DNA of 64,000 nt, from contig NZ_APLF01000012.1 in NCBI RefSeq assembly GCF_000355905.1, positions 1-64,000 on the forward strand, in the 5' to 3' direction. Under the pieces are notes generated by a model, which had not been told where the DNA came from, searched no databases, and saw only the letters and a program-made list of their open reading frames with translations. Source of the stretch: Psychroflexus gondwanensis ACAM 44. GTDB lineage: Bacteria > Bacteroidota > Bacteroidia > Flavobacteriales > Flavobacteriaceae. Positions 17,775 to 27,500 of this stretch are shown in pieces. The first letter of the stretch is position 1. The number at the start of each line of letters is the position of its first letter. Made by a program: the position numbers and the translations under genes.

Positions 17775-17826
17775 CTATACCAGTTACCAAAAATATATAT
17801 TTAATTTTAATTAACAGATTTATTAT

Positions 17827-17884
17827 TTCAAGTTCGTGTCAAGTTATTAGCAATAAAAAGTTTAAAAAATTAAAAACTTGACAC
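17827..17884. promoter_or_regulatory. Inverted repeat (possible operator or leader hairpin) before the porin gene
   Basis: GTGTCAAGTT (17836-17845) and AACTTGACAC (17875-17884) are perfect 10-base inverted repeats 29 bases apart, ending 3 bases before the porin start codon. A further TCAAGTT (17828-17834) makes a third half site as a direct repeat. It could be an operator for a local regulator or an mRNA hairpin that hides the start site. Confidence 0.55.
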
Positions 17885-17887
17885 ATA

Positions 17888-19105
17888 ATGAGATATTATA
17901 TTACACTCTTTGTATTGTTTGCACTTGTTTTTAGTAAGAGTGGGTTTTCTCAAGGGTCACCTTATTATAAGGGAGGATTCAAAATTAAGTTTGACGATAG
18001 CGATGATAAGTACGTTAGAATTTTAACTTGGGTTCAAACGCAAGCTAACTTTTCAGACTCTCGTTCAGACGACCAAGCCGATGTTTCTTTTCAATTAAGA
18101 CGTGCACGATTACTTGTTTATGGTCAAATAACAAAAGACTTCCTAATTCTAACTCATATTGGTATTAATAGCCTGAATGCTTCAAATATGGATCCTTTGG
18201 GAGCCGATGGCGCTCCTCAAGTCTTTATGCATGATGCTTGGGCACAATACGATGTTTCAGATCAGATCGTAGTTGGTGGGGGACTTCATTATTGGAATGG
18301 TTTGTCGAGATTGAATTCTCAAGGAACTTTAAATTTGATGACATTAGATAATAATAGATCGTCTTGGGCTACTTTAGGACTTGTTGACCAGTTTGCCAGG
18401 CATGTTGGTGTATTTGCTAAAGGTAATTTTGGAAAACTTCAATATAACGTAGCAATTAATGAAGCAATTGTGAATGGTCTAGACACCAATCCTTTATCTA
18501 ATACTAATGCGGTCTACCGAGGTGCCAATATTCTGGGAACTGCTGAAGCTGGAAAAACGTACACAGGTTATTTTGCATATAATTTCCTTAATCTGGAATC
18601 CAACTTCCTTCCATATAAAGTAGGGACTTACTTAGGTACTGAGCGAATCTTTAATGTAGGTGCTGGGTTTTACCATCATCCAAATGGAGCGGTCATAATT
18701 AAAGAAAATCAAGCTGTTGGTGAGAATGTGAATCTTTTTGCTGCAGATTTATTTTATGATGCTCCAATAGGAGAACAAGGGGCTTCTTTAACAAGTTACG
18801 CCGTTTTTCAATCTAATGATTATGGGACAAATTATTTATTAGGACCCTATTCTTCTGGTGAGATGCTTTACGGACACTTTGGGTATCTTCTTTCAAGTAC
18901 AAATTCTACAACTCGTTTTCAACCCTACGTTTCCTATAACTATACTTTTATAGATGCTTCAGATCAGGATAGAACTATTTTAGGATTGGGGATAAACGCC
19001 TTTCTGAATGGTCATAATTCAAAATTAACTTTAGAGTACAAATCAGAGTCATTCGGAAATATAAACCAGAACACCCTTAGCCTTCAGGCTATGATATACT
19101 TATAA
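17888..19105 (+). CDS. Outer-membrane porin of the carboxylate locus
   Basis: The 405-residue protein has a signal peptide ending near residue 22 (SGFSQG) and a beta-barrel pattern. Alternating hydrophobic and aromatic strands follow, and the C-terminus ends in an aromatic/hydrophobic strand (LSLQAMIYL). The start GGFKIKFDDSDDKYVRILTWVQTQANF resembles phosphate-selective or OprP-like porin families of Bacteroidota. It is the first gene before DUF4212 (3 bases between) and the SSS symporter, so it probably lets the same substrate cross the outer membrane. Selectivity cannot be read from the sequence. Confidence 0.8.
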   Translation: MRYYITLFVLFALVFSKSGFSQGSPYYKGGFKIKFDDSDDKYVRILTWVQTQANFSDSRSDDQADVSFQLRRARLLVYGQITKDFLILTHIGINSLNASNMDPLGADGAPQVFMHDAWAQYDVSDQIVVGGGLHYWNGLSRLNSQGTLNLMTLDNNRSSWATLGLVDQFARHVGVFAKGNFGKLQYNVAINEAIVNGLDTNPLSNTNAVYRGANILGTAEAGKTYTGYFAYNFLNLESNFLPYKVGTYLGTERIFNVGAGFYHHPNGAVIIKENQAVGENVNLFAADLFYDAPIGEQGASLTSYAVFQSNDYGTNYLLGPYSSGEMLYGHFGYLLSSTNSTTRFQPYVSYNYTFIDASDQDRTILGLGINAFLNGHNSKLTLEYKSESFGNINQNTLSLQAMIYL

Positions 19106-19107
19106 CT

Positions 19108-19380
19108 ATGGATAAACAAACTGACAACAAACAGAAACACGCCTCCGCTTATTGGAAAGAAAACCTCAAATATCTTGCTATACTACTCCCCATTTGGTTT
19201 TTAGTATCCTATGGAGCAGGTATAATTTTTAAAGACTGGCTAGACCAATTTCAGATAGGAGGCTTCAATGTTGGCTTTTGGTTCGCACAACAAGGTTCTA
19301 TCTACGTATTCATCATATTAATTTTTGTATACGTGAGGTTAATGAACAAATTAGATAAAAAATACGGATACGATAAATAA
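19108..19380 (+). CDS. DUF4212 small subunit of a sodium/solute symporter
   Basis: This 90-residue protein has two transmembrane helices (about residues 24-42 and 66-82) and the DUF4212 hallmark GFWFAQQGSIYVFIILIFVY. DUF4212 proteins are encoded immediately before SSS-family symporters of the acetate-permease-like type and are thought to act as a partner subunit. It lies 3 bases after the porin and 7 bases before the symporter gene, in one operon. The short charged N-terminus (about 18 residues) and basic C-terminus are probably cytoplasmic. Confidence 0.92.
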   Translation: MDKQTDNKQKHASAYWKENLKYLAILLPIWFLVSYGAGIIFKDWLDQFQIGGFNVGFWFAQQGSIYVFIILIFVYVRLMNKLDKKYGYDK

Positions 19381-19387
19381 ATAAACT

Positions 19388-21175
19388 ATGGATTCTCAAT
19401 CACTTACTTATATTTTTGTTGGCGTTTCATTTGCTCTATACATTGGAATTGCGATTTGGAGCAGAGCTGGTTCAACTAAAGAGTTTTATGTTGCCGGCGG
19501 AGGTGTTTCGCCATTAGCAAATGGCATGGCTACTGCTGCAGATTGGATGTCTGCGGCATCTTTCATATCGATGGCTGGTATTATCTCATTCATGGGGTAC
19601 GATGGATCAGTATTTTTGATGGGCTGGACCGGTGGCTTTGTTTTATTAGCACTATTGCTAGCTCCTTACTTGAGAAAATTTGGAAAATTCACAGTTCCCG
19701 ATTTTATAGGAGATCGTTACTATTCAAAAACAGCTCGATCTGTTGCTGTTATTTGTGCACTAATTGTTTCTTTTACCTATATCGCTGGTCAAATGCGAGG
19801 GGTAGGGGTTGTCTTTTCAAGATTTTTGGAAGTAGAAATTGAAACAGGAGTTATCATTGGGATGATTATAGTCCTTTTTTATGCGGTATTAGGTGGGATG
19901 AAAGGTATTACTTACACCCAAGTTGCTCAATATTGTGTTTTAATTTTTGCTTTTTTGGTTCCTGCAATTTTCATATCCTTTCAAGCGACAGGAAACCCTA
20001 TTCCAATGTTTGGGATGGGAGATACGCTTGCTAGTCAACCAGACACTTACATGCTAGACAAGCTAGATGGCTTAAGTCAGGAGCTTGGTTTTAGCGCTTA
20101 TACTGAAGGTTCTAAAGATTTAATAGATGTTTTTGCGATTACTCTTGCCTTAATGGTAGGTACTGCTGGTTTACCACATGTTATCGTAAGGTTCTTCACG
20201 GTTAAACGGGTTAAAGATGCAAGAAAATCTGCAGGATATGCATTGCTGTTTATTGGTATTTTATACATTACAGCCCCTGCTGTTTCTTCTTTTGGAAAAC
20301 TCAATCTACTAGAAACAGTAAACGAAAAAGAGTATGCCGAAATGCCAAAATGGTTTACGACTTGGGAAAATTTGGGTTTACTCGCTTGGATAGATAAGGA
20401 TTCCGATGGTAAAATTCAATATTTAGGGGCTGCTAAAGAGGGTGGTGAAGCCTTAACGGGAATTCCGATATTTTCAGAAAACGAAAGGGGCAAAAGTGGA
20501 GAACGTTTAGTTGAAAATCCTTCAGAAAACAAAAATGAGCTTTATGTAGATCGTGATATAATGGTTTTAGCTAATCCGGAAATAGCGGATTTACCTAACT
20601 GGGTTATTGCTCTAGTTGCTGCTGGTTGTTTGGCTGCTGCATTATCTACTGCTGCTGGACTTCTACTGGTTATCTCCTCTTCTGTTTCTCATGATCTCAT
20701 CAAGAAAATGATTAAACCAGACATTTCTGATAAAGGAGAATTAGTTGCTGCACGTTTAGCAGCGGTAGCGGCTGTGGTTGTGGCAGGTTACTTTGGCATA
20801 AATCCACCCGGGTTCGTGGCAGCGGTTGTTGCTCTGGCCTTTGGTTTGGCAGCAGCCTCTTTTTTTCCAGCGATAATTTTGGGTATATTTTATAAGCGAA
20901 TGAATAAAGAGGGTGCAATAGCAGGTATGGTAGTAGGGATATGCCTGATGTTATTTTATATGTTGAAATTCAAATTTGACTTTTTTGGAGGAGGTACCCC
21001 AGAAGATTGGTGGTTTGGTATTTCTCCAGAGGGCTTTGGATCTGTTGCTATGTTCGTTAACTTCTTTGTTTCGATAGTGATAAGTAAGTTTACACCAGAA
21101 CCTCCACTTGAAGTTCAAGAAATGGTTGAAAGTGTAAGAATACCAAGTGGAGTAGGAGAAGCTTCAGATCATTAG
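19388..21175 (+). CDS. Sodium/solute symporter (SSS family), likely acetate or propionate
   Basis: This 595-residue SSS-family protein resembles ActP-like permeases associated with DUF4212. It has about 13 membrane segments, an early KEFYVAGGGVSPLANGMATAADWMSA-type region and a Na+-site-like segment GLPHVIVRFFTV. A long polar insert (about residues 310-400) separates two membrane segments and contains DKDSDGKIQYLG (residues 336-347), which resembles an EF-hand calcium loop. Substrate assignment rests on context: the same locus encodes a double acetyl/propionyl-CoA synthetase. It is followed by a hairpin at 21186-21234 that may limit transcription into the sensor genes. Confidence 0.88.
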   Translation: MDSQSLTYIFVGVSFALYIGIAIWSRAGSTKEFYVAGGGVSPLANGMATAADWMSAASFISMAGIISFMGYDGSVFLMGWTGGFVLLALLLAPYLRKFGKFTVPDFIGDRYYSKTARSVAVICALIVSFTYIAGQMRGVGVVFSRFLEVEIETGVIIGMIIVLFYAVLGGMKGITYTQVAQYCVLIFAFLVPAIFISFQATGNPIPMFGMGDTLASQPDTYMLDKLDGLSQELGFSAYTEGSKDLIDVFAITLALMVGTAGLPHVIVRFFTVKRVKDARKSAGYALLFIGILYITAPAVSSFGKLNLLETVNEKEYAEMPKWFTTWENLGLLAWIDKDSDGKIQYLGAAKEGGEALTGIPIFSENERGKSGERLVENPSENKNELYVDRDIMVLANPEIADLPNWVIALVAAGCLAAALSTAAGLLLVISSSVSHDLIKKMIKPDISDKGELVAARLAAVAAVVVAGYFGINPPGFVAAVVALAFGLAAASFFPAIILGIFYKRMNKEGAIAGMVVGICLMLFYMLKFKFDFFGGGTPEDWWFGISPEGFGSVAMFVNFFVSIVISKFTPEPPLEVQEMVESVRIPSGVGEASDH

Positions 21176-21185
21176 GTTTTAGATT

Positions 21186-21234
21186 AATTCTCAAGAGAAA
21201 GTTAATACAAGCTCATTCTCTTGAGAATTTTATT
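21186..21234 (+). terminator. Hairpin between symporter and sensor genes (terminator or attenuator)
   Basis: AATTCTCAAGAGAA (21186-21199) pairs perfectly over 14 bases with TTCTCTTGAGAATT (21216-21229), followed by a short T-rich stretch. It sits 10 bases after the symporter stop and could give partial termination inside the operon. Confidence 0.6.
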
Positions 21235-21259
21235 TAAATTAAGTCGCAATTCAGAGTTA

Positions 21260-21454
21260 ATGAAAAAGAGACATCAACAAAAACTTATTTTTTTAAGCTT
21301 GAGTTTAATCTTGCTTATTAATATACCGTTTGTCTTCGCTTACAATTCTGATGTTTCGGTTTTGGGATTTCCCTTATTCTACTTTTTCATTTTTGTAATT
21401 TGGTTGATAAGTGTTGTCATCTCATTTTCAATCCTTAAAAAATATTCAGATTAA
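21260..21454 (+). CDS. Small two-helix membrane protein
   Basis: From the ATG at 21260 this is a 64-residue protein with a basic N-terminus (MKKRHQQK), two hydrophobic helices (about residues 9-27 and 33-57) and a basic tail. A start at 21221 would overlap the hairpin at 21186-21234 and is less likely. Its stop overlaps the start codon of the SSS-histidine kinase (TAATG), which implies translational coupling. It resembles small partner subunits of symporters and may assist the sensor kinase membrane domain, but I do not recognise a named family with certainty. Confidence 0.7.
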   Translation: MKKRHQQKLIFLSLSLILLINIPFVFAYNSDVSVLGFPLFYFFIFVIWLISVVISFSILKKYSD

Positions 21455-24150
21455 TGAGTAAAACTGCACTCATAGCTCTCATATTTGTTTATTTGGGAAT
21501 TTTGTTTCTCATTGCTTTTTTTGCTGAAAAAAATAAAGGGTCAAAATTAGTTTCACATCCAGCTATTTACGGACTTTCACTTGCGGTTTATTGTTCTGCT
21601 TGGACTTATTATGGTAGCGTTGGGATGGCTGCAACGTCTGGAATAGAATTTCTTACCATATACCTTGGTCCAGTGATAGCCGCCCCATTATGGGTTATAG
21701 TACTCAAGAAAATTATTTTACTATCCAAAGCTTATAATATCTCTAGTATTGCAGATTTTATATCTCTAAGATATGGAAATAGCCGGTCACTGGGTGCTCT
21801 GGTGACTTTAGTTTGTCTTGCTAGCATCATTCCTTATATTTCTTTACAGCTCAAAGCAATTTCTGAAACTTTTGAAATTGTTTCTACCTCGACGATAGGA
21901 ATTGAAGGGACCTCTGTTATCACAGATTCCACTTTTTATATCGCTCTCATTTTAGCAGTTTTTGCTTCATTTTTTGGGACTTTATCTCTAGATGCTTCCA
22001 AAAACCGAACAGGAGTCATGTTTTCTGTCGCTGCTGAATCTATTTTGAAACTTACATTTTTCGTAATCGTTGGTGTTTATGTCACTTTCTATGTTTTTGA
22101 TGGGACGACAGACCTTTATGAACAAGCTAATTTGGATTTAAACTTGAATAAGCTTAGCACCATAAATGGTTTAAACGGAGGTATAAACTGGTACTTTAGT
22201 ATCGCACTTTCCTTTTTAGCAATTTTTCTATTGCCAAGACAGTTTCAGACTTCAGTGGTAGAATTCAACAACCGCAAGCAACTTAAAACGGCCATTTGGT
22301 TGTTTCCTTTATACTTATTGCTTTTCAATGTTTTTGTTATTTTTATAGCTTGGGGTGGTTTGTTGATTCTAGGAAATGAATCTAATGCAGATTATTTTAC
22401 GCTTCTTATTCCCTTGCATTTTGGCGATAAATGGCTTGCTGTTTTAGTCTTCTTAGGGGGTCTTTCTGCAGTCATATCAATGGTAGTGGTTTCTACAGTT
22501 GCTTTGTCTACGATGTTGAGTAATAACCTCATTATACCCTATGGTTTTTTAAAAAAGCTAACCAATAATAAGTCCTTGAACAATGAGAAAACCATAAAAA
22601 ACATAAGACGGCTTTGTATTTTTAGCTCAATAATTCTTGCTTATTTACTCTATTCAATGTTCAATCCACAGGTTTCTTTATTTTCGATTGGGCTCATTTC
22701 ATTTTTAACTATAGCCCAGCTAGCTCCAAGTTTTTTTATAGGAATGTTTTGGAATAGGGGCTCTGCTTTAGGGTCCAAAGTTGGAATCTTACTTGGAATG
22801 AGTGTCATAGTTTTTACCTATTTGCTGCCTTTTTTTACTGAAAATGTTTTGAATAATAATAAATTTGTAGAAGAGGGATTGTTCGGTATAGGAGTTTTAA
22901 AGCCTTACGCTCTTTTCGAAATCGAATTACTGAATCCTGTAAATCACGCTTTATACTGGAGTTTACTTCTGAATACTGGAGCTTATCTAGTGTTGTCCGT
23001 CATTAGAAAAGGTAATTATAGAGAACGCAATTACGGAGAGATGTTCGTAAATAGTGAAAAAGTCATTCAACTTAAAGAGAATGCTTTTGTTTGGAAAGGG
23101 GAAGCCTACGTGGAGGATATTCAGAATATTTTAATTCGCTTTCTTGGGCAAGAAAAAGCTGATAAGGCCTTAAAGGTTTTTAGAAAGAGATACCAGGTAA
23201 ATCCAGAAGAAAAGTTGGCAGATGCAAGATTTATAAACTTTTCAGAACGTCTACTCACCGGAGCAGTAGGTAGTGCTTCAGCGAAAATATTGATTTCTAA
23301 TGTGGCAAAAGAAAAGCCAGTCTCTTTGGTCGAAGTGCTTAAAATACTTGAAGAAAATAGAGAAACCATTTCTGTAAATAAATCTCTGGAAGAACAATCT
23401 CAAAAATTGATAAAGCTAACTTCAGATTTAAAATTGGCCAATGAAGAACTTAAAATTCAAGATCAATTGAAGGATGACTTTTTAGATACGGTTGCACATG
23501 AGCTTAAAACACCAATTACGTCTATAAAAGCCAGCTCAGAAGTTCTATCAGAAGACGATGACATGCCGCTGGAGCTTCAGCAAAGATTTTTGGGTAATAT
23601 CATTCAAGATACAGAGCGTTTAAATGTGCTGATTAATGATATTTTAGATTTAGAAAAAATGGCTTCAGGTAGAGATATGTTAACCTTAAAATCCCATCGT
23701 CTCGACGAATGCGTTCAAGAGGCTATACATGGAATAAGTAGTATTGCTCAAAAGGAGAATATCGATGTCAGATTTCAACCTGTTTCAAATGTAGTATTGG
23801 AATTCGACTACAGTAAAATTTTGCAAGTCTTTACTAATTTGCTTTCTAATGCTTTAAAATTTGTCCCTGATAAGAAGGGACTTATTGAAGTTTTTCTAGA
23901 GCACAATTCAGAAGAAATAGTGTGTACAATAAAAGACAATGGGAAAGGAATTCCAGAAGAGGATATACACTTAATTTTTAAGAAGTTTTATCAGTCTAAG
24001 AATCAAACTTTCAAAAAGCCAACAGGAAGTGGTTTTGGACTAGCCATATGCCAGCAAATTGTGGAGATGCATGGAGGAGAGATTTATGCAAATCCAAAAC
24101 TAAAAATCGGTGCGGAAATTATAATAAAATTGCCAAAATTCAAGTCATGA
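21454..24150 (+). CDS. SSS-STAC-histidine kinase (CbrA-like sensor)
   Basis: This 898-residue sensor joins a transporter-like membrane domain to a kinase. Residues 1-530 hold about 13 membrane segments of the SSS family. Residues 545-625 resemble the STAC linker (core RLLTGAVGSASAKILI near residue 600). A coiled coil (about 635-670) and a HisKA domain follow, with the phosphorylated His682 in DTVAHELKTPI. The HATPase domain shows LTNLLSNALKF, IKDNGKGIPEEDI and GSGFGLAICQQ. Such CbrA-type proteins sense or transport nutrients and control carbon use. The stop overlaps the start of the response regulator (ATGA), so kinase and receiver are cognate partners. Context points to a carboxylate signal. 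Confidence 0.9.
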   Translation: MSKTALIALIFVYLGILFLIAFFAEKNKGSKLVSHPAIYGLSLAVYCSAWTYYGSVGMAATSGIEFLTIYLGPVIAAPLWVIVLKKIILLSKAYNISSIADFISLRYGNSRSLGALVTLVCLASIIPYISLQLKAISETFEIVSTSTIGIEGTSVITDSTFYIALILAVFASFFGTLSLDASKNRTGVMFSVAAESILKLTFFVIVGVYVTFYVFDGTTDLYEQANLDLNLNKLSTINGLNGGINWYFSIALSFLAIFLLPRQFQTSVVEFNNRKQLKTAIWLFPLYLLLFNVFVIFIAWGGLLILGNESNADYFTLLIPLHFGDKWLAVLVFLGGLSAVISMVVVSTVALSTMLSNNLIIPYGFLKKLTNNKSLNNEKTIKNIRRLCIFSSIILAYLLYSMFNPQVSLFSIGLISFLTIAQLAPSFFIGMFWNRGSALGSKVGILLGMSVIVFTYLLPFFTENVLNNNKFVEEGLFGIGVLKPYALFEIELLNPVNHALYWSLLLNTGAYLVLSVIRKGNYRERNYGEMFVNSEKVIQLKENAFVWKGEAYVEDIQNILIRFLGQEKADKALKVFRKRYQVNPEEKLADARFINFSERLLTGAVGSASAKILISNVAKEKPVSLVEVLKILEENRETISVNKSLEEQSQKLIKLTSDLKLANEELKIQDQLKDDFLDTVAHELKTPITSIKASSEVLSEDDDMPLELQQRFLGNIIQDTERLNVLINDILDLEKMASGRDMLTLKSHRLDECVQEAIHGISSIAQKENIDVRFQPVSNVVLEFDYSKILQVFTNLLSNALKFVPDKKGLIEVFLEHNSEEIVCTIKDNGKGIPEEDIHLIFKKFYQSKNQTFKKPTGSGFGLAICQQIVEMHGGEIYANPKLKIGAEIIIKLPKFKS

Positions 24151-24521
24151 AAAAGATACTACTAGTAGATGACGAACCCAACATCATTATGGCGTTGGAG
24201 TATACTTTGAGAAAGAATAACTATGATATCTTCATCGCAAGAGATGGAGAAGAAGCCATTGTGCTTTCAGAGAAGCTACAACCCGACCTGGTTATTCTGG
24301 ATATCATGATGCCAAAGGTGGATGGTTATGAAGTTTTAGATTATTTGAGAGAACACGAAACACTAAGACATACAACTCAAACTATTATTATAAGTGCTAA
24401 ACAAAAAGAAAGCGATGTCCAGAAGGCTTTAAGTCTTGGAGCAAAAGAATATATCAAAAAGCCATTTTCAATGAAAAAGCTTTTGAGTACTGTAACTGAT
24501 TTATTAACACCAAACCATTAA
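24147..24521 (+). CDS. Single-domain response regulator (receiver only)
   Basis: The 124-residue protein is one CheY-like receiver: acidic pocket Asp8/Asp9, phospho-acceptor Asp52 in VILDIMMPK, a conserved Ser/Thr region (IIISAKQ) and Lys-Pro in YIKKPFS. There is no DNA-binding or enzyme output domain. The ATG at 24147 overlaps the kinase stop codon and gives the canonical N-terminus MKKILLVDDEPN; an earlier in-frame start inside the kinase gene was rejected. It is followed 11 bases later by the double acyl-CoA synthetase. Because it has no output domain it must act through a protein partner or a phosphorelay. Confidence 0.92.
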   Translation: MKKILLVDDEPNIIMALEYTLRKNNYDIFIARDGEEAIVLSEKLQPDLVILDIMMPKVDGYEVLDYLREHETLRHTTQTIIISAKQKESDVQKALSLGAKEYIKKPFSMKKLLSTVTDLLTPNH

Positions 24522-24532
24522 AATATAGCATT

Positions 24533-27500
24533 ATGACTTATAAAGAAGTATATCTAAAAAGCATTGAACATCCAGAAGAATTTTGGTTGGAAGAGTCCAA
24601 AAAAATAAAGTGGTTCAAAGCTCCAACTAAAGCTCTTGAGCAGACTTCAGAAGGGATTTACAATTGGTTTCCAGATGGAGAGACCAACCTGAGTTATTTG
24701 TGTCTAGACCAGCACGTTCAAGATGGATTTGGTGATGAGATCGCTCTTATATACGATTCTGCTGTAAGGCAAAAGCAAGTCAAGCATACCTACAATGAAG
24801 TTTTAGAAAAAGTATCTAAACTTGCCGGTGGACTAAGAGAATTGGGAGTAGAAAAGGGAGACCGGGTCATCATTTATATGCCTATGATTTCTCACTCATT
24901 ATTCAGTATGCTCGCATGTGCTAGGATAGGCGCTATACACTCCGTAGTTTTCGGAGGTTTTGCTCCAGATGAATTGGCGATGAGAATAGATGATGCAAAA
25001 CCTAAACTTATTATTACAGCCACTTCAGGTATAGAAGTCGATAGACTTATTGCCTACAAGCCTATGGTAGATGAGGCAATTGAAAAGGCAAAGCACAAAG
25101 TTGAAAAAGTAATCGTCTTCAATAGGAAACTTGGAGTAGAATTTGAGGAAAAATCTTATGATATAGATTACTTAGAATTAATGGAAAAGGCTAAACCAGT
25201 AAAGGCTGTAGCTTTAAAGTCTCAAGATCCATCCTATATTCTATATACATCTGGAACGACTGGTTCACCAAAAGGAGTGGTAAGAGACACTGGTGGCTAT
25301 GCTGTTGGCCTTAAATTTTCAATGGAAAATATTTATGGCACCAAACCAGGTGATACCTTCTGGGCCGCTTCGGATGTAGGTTGGGTAGTAGGGCATAGTT
25401 ATATAGTCTACGCTCCAATGATTCATAGAAATACGACTATAATTTATGAGGGTAAACCGGTTAAAACTCCAGATGCTGGCGCTTTTTGGAGAGTGATAGA
25501 AGATCACAAAGTGAATGTAATGTTTACAGCACCTACTGCGTTTAGAGCTATTAAAAAGGAAGATCCAAAGGGTGAATTTATAAAAAAATATGATATCTCT
25601 TCTCTGAAATATCAATTTTTGGCAGGAGAGCGATGTGATGAAACCACTTTGAAATGGGCACAGAATCATCTAAAAGTTCCTGTAATTGACCATTGGTGGC
25701 AAACAGAGTCGGGATGGCCTATTGTTGCCAATCTTATGGGATTAGATGCTTTACCAATTAAGCCAGGTTCTACAGGGAAGCCTGTTCCAGGATATGATCT
25801 TGAAATACTTTCTGAAGAAGGCGAGGTCTTACCAGCTAATACGGAAGGTTACATTTGTTCTAAACTACCGCTGCCTCCTGGGTTTATGCAAACGCTTTGG
25901 AATAACCATGAGCGTTTTAAAAATGGATACTTGAGTAAGTTTCCTGGTTATTATTTTTCTGGGGACGGTGGTTTCATAGACGAAGAAGGTTACGTATTTA
26001 TAACCGGAAGAATTGATGATGTTATCAATGTTTCTGGTCATCGTTTTTCTACTGCGGCTCTAGAGGAAGTGGTATCCCAACACCCCTCTGTTGCTGAATG
26101 TGCCGTAGTTGGACTACAAGATGCGCTCAAAGGTGAAATCCCTTTAGCTATTGTCGTTCCAAGACTGGGTGAGGAGAATTATGAATCCTATAAGATGCAA
26201 ACTGAAATCATTCAACTGGTAAGGGATAAAATCGGCCCTATTGCGGCATTAAAAAATGTAGTTATCGTTAAACGACTTCCCAAAACAAGAAGTGGTAAAA
26301 CTTTAAGAAGGACGCTTAAAAAACTAGTGGCTGGAGATCCCTACAACCTGCCATCTACTATTGAAGACCCGATGGTAATAAGTGAGATCATAGAGATTTT
26401 TGATCAACAAAAAATTGGTGCATTTAGTTCTAATAAAAATCAAGTCACACAATCTCTAAAAGCACTTACCAAAAGTTATTATACTATTGATTCTTTAGCA
26501 AAATACATTGATGTCTATAGGATTTCTCAAAATGATCCAGAGAATTTTTGGAATACCATTGCAGAAAGAAACTTTGTATGGAGAAAAAAATGGGATTCTG
26601 TCTTAAAATGGAATCCTGAAAAAGCGGAGGTAAGTTGGTTTGAAGGAGCTCAACTCAATATTACTGAAAATGCTATCGATAGACATTTAAAAACTAGGGG
26701 AAACAAAACGGCGATCATTTGGGAACCCAACAATCCAGACGAAGAAGCACTGCACATCACTTATAATGAGCTGTCTAAGCGCGTCAATAAAATGGCGAAT
26801 GTGTTGAAAAGAAATGGTGTCCAAAAAGGAGATCGCGTTTGTATTTATTTACCCATGATTCCTGAGTTGGCTATTTCAACCCTGGCCTGTGCTAGGATAG
26901 GAGCAGTTCACTCTGTCGTATTTGCAGGATTTTCAGCATCTGCACTCTCTTCAAGAATTAACGATTCAGATTGTAAGATGGTCATCACTTCCGATGGGTC
27001 ATACCGCGGTTCTAAAACTATTGATTTAAAAGGTATTGTAAATGAAGCTTTGGAAAGCACGCCTTCTGTAGAATGTGTTTTGGTCGCTAAGCGTACATTT
27101 TCCAAAATCGAGATGAAAGAAAATCGAGACGTCTGGCTTCATGAAGAATTGAAAAAAGTAGATGATAAATGTGAAGCAGAAGTGATGGATGCTGAAGATA
27201 TGCTTTTCATACTTTATACCTCTGGTTCTACAGGAACTCCAAAAGGGATGGTCCATACGACAGCTGGATATATGGTATATACTGCGTTTTCATTTAAAAA
27301 TGTTTTCCAATACAAAGAAAATGATGTGTACTGGTGTACGGCAGATATAGGGTGGATTACTGGCCATTCTTATATTGTTTATGGTCCACTTCTCAATGGA
27401 GCAACAACCTTAATGTTTGAAGGTGTTCCTTCTTATCCAGATTACGGAAGATTCTGGGATATTGTAGATAAATATAAGGTTAACCAATTTTACACGGCTC

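Noticed and set aside
24048-24146. Upstream in-frame extension of the response regulator inside the kinase gene
   Set aside because: It overlaps the kinase C-terminus and lacks receiver features; the ATG at 24147 gives the standard receiver N-terminus and an ATGA overlap.
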